This document shows positions 14,121-16,052 of a DNA stretch of 16,052 nt, in pieces. Within the stretch, counting starts at the first letter, position 1; every line of letters begins with the position of its first letter. The position numbers and the translations under genes are program-made. The notes beneath the pieces are model-generated. The model searched no databases. It was not told the DNA's origin and worked only from the letters and a program-made list of their open reading frames with translations. The stretch comes from SAR202 cluster bacterium AC-647-N09_OGT_505m (GTDB lineage Bacteria; Chloroflexota; Dehalococcoidia; UBA2985), in the NCBI GenBank assembly GCA_009391225.1, contig VEXC01000020.1, positions 1 to 16,052 on the forward strand. Direction: 5' to 3'.

Positions 14121-14622
14121 ACTGAACGATCACGATTCTACAGGTGATGGAAATAGCCAAGGACACGAAGAGGTTGAAGCAGAACAAGGATACGTTATGC
14201 AGTTTACCAAGAATGAAGCATTGTTCTTGGATGATAGTTTGACTCTAATGCTTGAACGAGAAGGAGATGAACGGCGAGTATATTCAATGAGACCTGTTCA
14301 ATTGACTGCAAGATTGGCAGTACCGTTGGACTTAATGGACAAGATAGGGAAAGCTGTGGTCTATACTACAACGCCCGAAAACCAAGGAAAAGAATATGCA
14401 TTTGAAATAGATATTCCAGAACTATTTATGATCAGAGAAGTAGCCTCATCCTTTATTGAGATTGAAGGAGAACCTGTGGGCCTCAATTTGAAGCGGAAAA
14501 TATGTGCACTGCTCTACGCAAAAGAGTTAGAACTAGAGAGCAGAGATGCTCGACTCGCCCAATTGATGACTGGTATCAATCTGGATGTACAGGCGTCTGC
14601 CATTGATGGGGTAGACAGTTAA
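14113..14622 (+). CDS. Hypothetical acidic protein in phage-like operon
   Basis: A 169-residue protein; I do not recognise the family. The first 25 residues are acidic and low-complexity (FELNDHDSTGDGNSQGHEEVEAEQG). A compact core follows, with alternating hydrophobic residues suggesting beta strands (VMQFTKNEALFLDDSLTLML; VYSMRPVQLTARLAVPLDLM; AVVYTTTP; YAFEIDIPELFMIREV), and a helical C-terminal region ends LYAKELELESRDARLAQLMTG. No signal peptide, membrane segment or catalytic motif is seen. GGAGG lies nine bases before ATG 14113, and the start lies inside the end of the 88-residue gene. A 76-bp gap separates it from the exonuclease gene. Its place beside a replication-type nuclease suggests a DNA-metabolism or phage-accessory role, by context only. 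Confidence 0.7.
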   Translation: MFELNDHDSTGDGNSQGHEEVEAEQGYVMQFTKNEALFLDDSLTLMLEREGDERRVYSMRPVQLTARLAVPLDLMDKIGKAVVYTTTPENQGKEYAFEIDIPELFMIREVASSFIEIEGEPVGLNLKRKICALLYAKELELESRDARLAQLMTGINLDVQASAIDGVDS

Positions 14623-14698
14623 GGCCCAAGATGCGGCGTCGGAAAAACCACTAGTTGTTGATTTGAACAACCAGGTTATCCCCCTAATGAAGGAGCAT

Positions 14699-15538
14699 AT
14701 GAACGGCAAAAACGGGACTCACTCCTCCAAGCGCTTACTACTCTTCGATGGGCACGCCCTGGCTTTTCATAGCTGGTTCACCAGCTACCCCAACAAAGTG
14801 GTGCCGGGGTTCTTTCAGATGATTAGTGATGCAATAGAGAAACACATCCCTACGCATGTCATAGTCACCTTCGACCCACCACCGCCCACCTTCCGTCACA
14901 AGCTGTACCCTGACTACAAGGCTAACCGACCCCCGGTACCTGAGGGGTTACTTGAAGACTGTGAGCGGGTGCGACAGCGTCTGGAATCCCTGAACGTAGT
15001 CTTCTGCACCGTAGGAGGCTACGAGGCTGACGATGTGTTGGGAACTCTCTCTCGTAAGGCTTCTATGGCGGAATTCCAAACAGTGATCGTGACCAGCGAC
15101 CTAGACCTGCTCCAACTTGTGACACCCATCACTGAGGTAGAGGTCTTCAGCCAGTACTGGGACACAAGGTTTTTCGGAGTAGCGGCTGCAAAGAGGCGAT
15201 TTGGTGGAATCGCTCCTGAGAACATTCCCGACTACAAAGCCCTGGTTGGTGATAAGTCCGACAATCTCCCTGGGGTACCAGGAATAGGGGATGTGTCAGC
15301 CACGGCAGTACTGCAAGAACGTGGCAGACTGGACAATGTGTATGAAGACCTCGCTGTAATTCGCGAGTCCAGTTTTCGGGGCGCGAAACGTGTAGCTAGG
15401 TTATTGGAGGCGCACCGTGAACAGGCTTTCCTGATGAGGACTCTGACCACCATAGTGTGTGATGTGCCAGTTGATATAGACATAGATGGAGCGAAGCTAC
15501 AGGATACCGGTCTTGGAGATATGGAGGTCAATCATTGA
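14699..15538 (+). CDS. Stand-alone Pol I-type 5'-3' exonuclease (FEN family)
   Basis: A structure-specific 5' nuclease that removes flaps or primers; it resembles the N-terminal domain of DNA polymerase I without the polymerase. The 279 residues contain [15 protein letters not shown] (Asp17), [24 protein letters not shown] (57-79; Asp59 metal ligand, and the helical-arch Arg/Lys residues), [15 protein letters not shown] (107-121; Glu109, Asp111, Asp112), [11 protein letters not shown] (121-131; Asp124, Asp126, with the usual GD written SD), [19 protein letters not shown] (169-187; Asp175, Asp178 and the helix-hairpin-helix). All expected metal ligands are present, so it should be active. ATG 14699 is preferred over the upstream TTG 14663 because AAGGAG-CAT-ATG matches the start signal of the 88-residue gene. 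Such proteins are typical of phages and some plasmids. The stop overlaps the next start (TTGA). Confidence 0.9.
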   Translation: MNGKNGTHSSKRLLLFDGHALAFHSWFTSYPNKVVPGFFQMISDAIEKHIPTHVIVTFDPPPPTFRHKLYPDYKANRPPVPEGLLEDCERVRQRLESLNVVFCTVGGYEADDVLGTLSRKASMAEFQTVIVTSDLDLLQLVTPITEVEVFSQYWDTRFFGVAAAKRRFGGIAPENIPDYKALVGDKSDNLPGVPGIGDVSATAVLQERGRLDNVYEDLAVIRESSFRGAKRVARLLEAHREQAFLMRTLTTIVCDVPVDIDIDGAKLQDTGLGDMEVNH

Positions 15539-15855
15539 GCGGAATATTAACAGAAGTCCAAAAACAAGAATTCCTAGACATGATCAAGGCTTTTGGTCCA
15601 GTCGAGCGCCGTATCCTGATTGGTAGGGATGTTGACACAGATATCACGTATGACAATGTTTGGTCTCTATATCACTTCCCTGCATTACGATTTGGTCTGT
15701 CAGAGGAGCATGGCCGAATTCTCGAGAACATTGGCCGGGAATTTGGGTACAGCACTGAGGAGATAGGGGTCATTGAAGCCAAGGCCTTGCTTAAGATTAG
15801 ACACCCGTCTCGTTCGAGGAAGCTAAAGAATATCCTGGACCATACCCAATTCTAG
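15535..15855 (+). CDS. Sigma-70 region 4-only protein
   Basis: A 106-residue protein whose second half matches region 4 of the primary sigma factor: [20 protein letters not shown] (52-71) then [20 protein letters not shown] (73-92) and RSRKLKNIL (93-101). Regions 1-3 are absent; the first 45 residues are unrelated and include [14 protein letters not shown]. Aligned to housekeeping sigma, the recognition-helix residues that contact the -35 element are changed: R584, R588 and Q589 (E. coli numbering) become Thr, Gly and Val, while the surrounding IEAKAL and RHPSRSRKL framework is kept. The protein may therefore still fit the beta-flap of RNA polymerase yet not read a normal -35, as expected of a polymerase-appropriation or competitor factor; this is inference. 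The TTG start overlaps the exonuclease stop (TTGA), with GGAGG seven bases upstream, so the two are translationally coupled. Confidence 0.8.
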   Translation: MSGILTEVQKQEFLDMIKAFGPVERRILIGRDVDTDITYDNVWSLYHFPALRFGLSEEHGRILENIGREFGYSTEEIGVIEAKALLKIRHPSRSRKLKNILDHTQF

Positions 15856-15921
15856 AGAATTTGCCACTTGGTGTCCTCCCAGCTACCTACCACATCTCAC
15901 ACGCTCCAGCCTGGCCTGTGG

Positions 15922-15943
15922 CATACCCCTGACGGGTTATATC
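15922..15943 (+). promoter_or_regulatory. Promoter block with ACCC-N5-GGGT dyad, copy D
   Basis: CATACCCCTG, AC, then GGGTTATATC, followed by GGGGAGGGTTC. It matches the blocks at 7385 and 9277 in the dyad and in the downstream GGAGGGTT, but the surrounding composite repeat is absent. It stands 27 bp before the lipoprotein start, so it is a plausible promoter in its own right. Confidence 0.55.
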
Positions 15944-15969
15944 GGGGAGGGTTCTAGGGGGTCTGTGAG

Positions 15970-16052
15970 ATGAAGCTGAAGGCCATTTCGCTATTGTTGC
16001 TATTGCCAGCACTTATGGTGGTGTTGGTAGGTTGTGGTGCTACGATGACTGC
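15970..16052 (+). CDS. Lipoprotein, 5' end only (runs off window)
   Basis: The first 27 codons are visible: MKLKAISLLLLLPALMVVLVGCG. A basic start, a hydrophobic core and a lipobox LVGC with Cys22 form a clear lipoprotein signal peptide, so the product should be exported and anchored to the membrane. The mature part is outside the window and its function cannot be told. It is preceded by promoter block D. Confidence 0.75.
   Translation, partial: MKLKAISLLLLLPALMVVLVGCGATMT

Larger units (their letters stand above)
6923..16052. mobile_element. Putative tRNA-Val-targeted genomic island, right end outside window
   Basis: The island is inferred from the displaced tRNA-Val 3' end at 6923, two further tRNA 3' ends inside, single-gene units between repeats, lower G+C appearance than the importer operon, and phage-like genes at 13854-15855. 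For a minus-strand tRNA target, the regenerated full tRNA and usually the integrase lie at the high-coordinate end, which is not reached here. No integrase or transposase frame is visible inside. The extent to the right is therefore a guess, and the lipoprotein gene at 15970 may already be chromosomal. Confidence 0.5.

Overview
The window looks like a bacterial chromosome, probably Chloroflexota of the SAR202/Dehalococcoidia kind. That is an inference from the style of the solute-binding lipoprotein, with its Thr/Pro/Ala-rich linker after the lipobox cysteine, and from the small stand-alone HTH protein. No rRNA or complete tRNA is present to fix the taxonomy.

Left part (about 1-6350, minus strand): a complete peptide/nickel-type ABC importer operon, transcribed right to left. 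It encodes a family 5 substrate-binding lipoprotein, then DppB-like permease, DppC-like permease and a fused two-domain DppD/DppF-like ATPase, with 1-bp and 4-bp coding overlaps between the last three. A strong 20-bp RNA stem-loop lies between the binding-protein gene and the permeases. Downstream of the ATPase is a small gene broken by two in-frame stops.

Middle part (about 6900-13000): an accessory island that is visibly more A+T-rich. Three diverged copies of a composite repeat (starting near 6911, 8944 and 11740) each begin with the 3' half of a tRNA gene on the minus strand, cut at the anticodon loop and still ending in CCA. The first and third read as tRNA-Val(TAC) and the second as tRNA-Pro(GGG). 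Each is followed by 300-450 bp of related sequence with several GTGTAAA-like motifs. Two copies end in an identical-style promoter block, and rho-independent terminators stand just before the first and third. Between or beside the repeats lies one gene each: a tyrosine-phosphatase-like protein with its catalytic Cys replaced by Asp plus a large unrecognised C-terminal region; a RelE/ParE-like domain fused to a UvrD/Rep helicase; and a protein-kinase-fold protein. The simplest reading is a tandem array of tRNA-targeted integrative units, each carrying a single (possibly defence) gene. No integrase is visible; geometry predicts it and an intact tRNA gene beyond the right edge.

Right part (about 13128-16052): a small HTH regulator faces a consensus promoter (TTGACA, 16 bp, TATAAT) overlaid by a perfect 11-bp-arm palindrome. 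This promoter drives a roughly 400-nt hairpin-rich leader or ncRNA and then a tight phage-like operon: an 88-aa protein, a 169-aa protein, a stand-alone Pol I-type 5'-3' exonuclease, and a 106-aa protein containing only sigma-70 region 4 with altered -35-reading residues. The window ends inside a lipoprotein gene preceded by the same ACCC-N5-GGGT/TATA promoter block seen in the tRNA-linked repeats.
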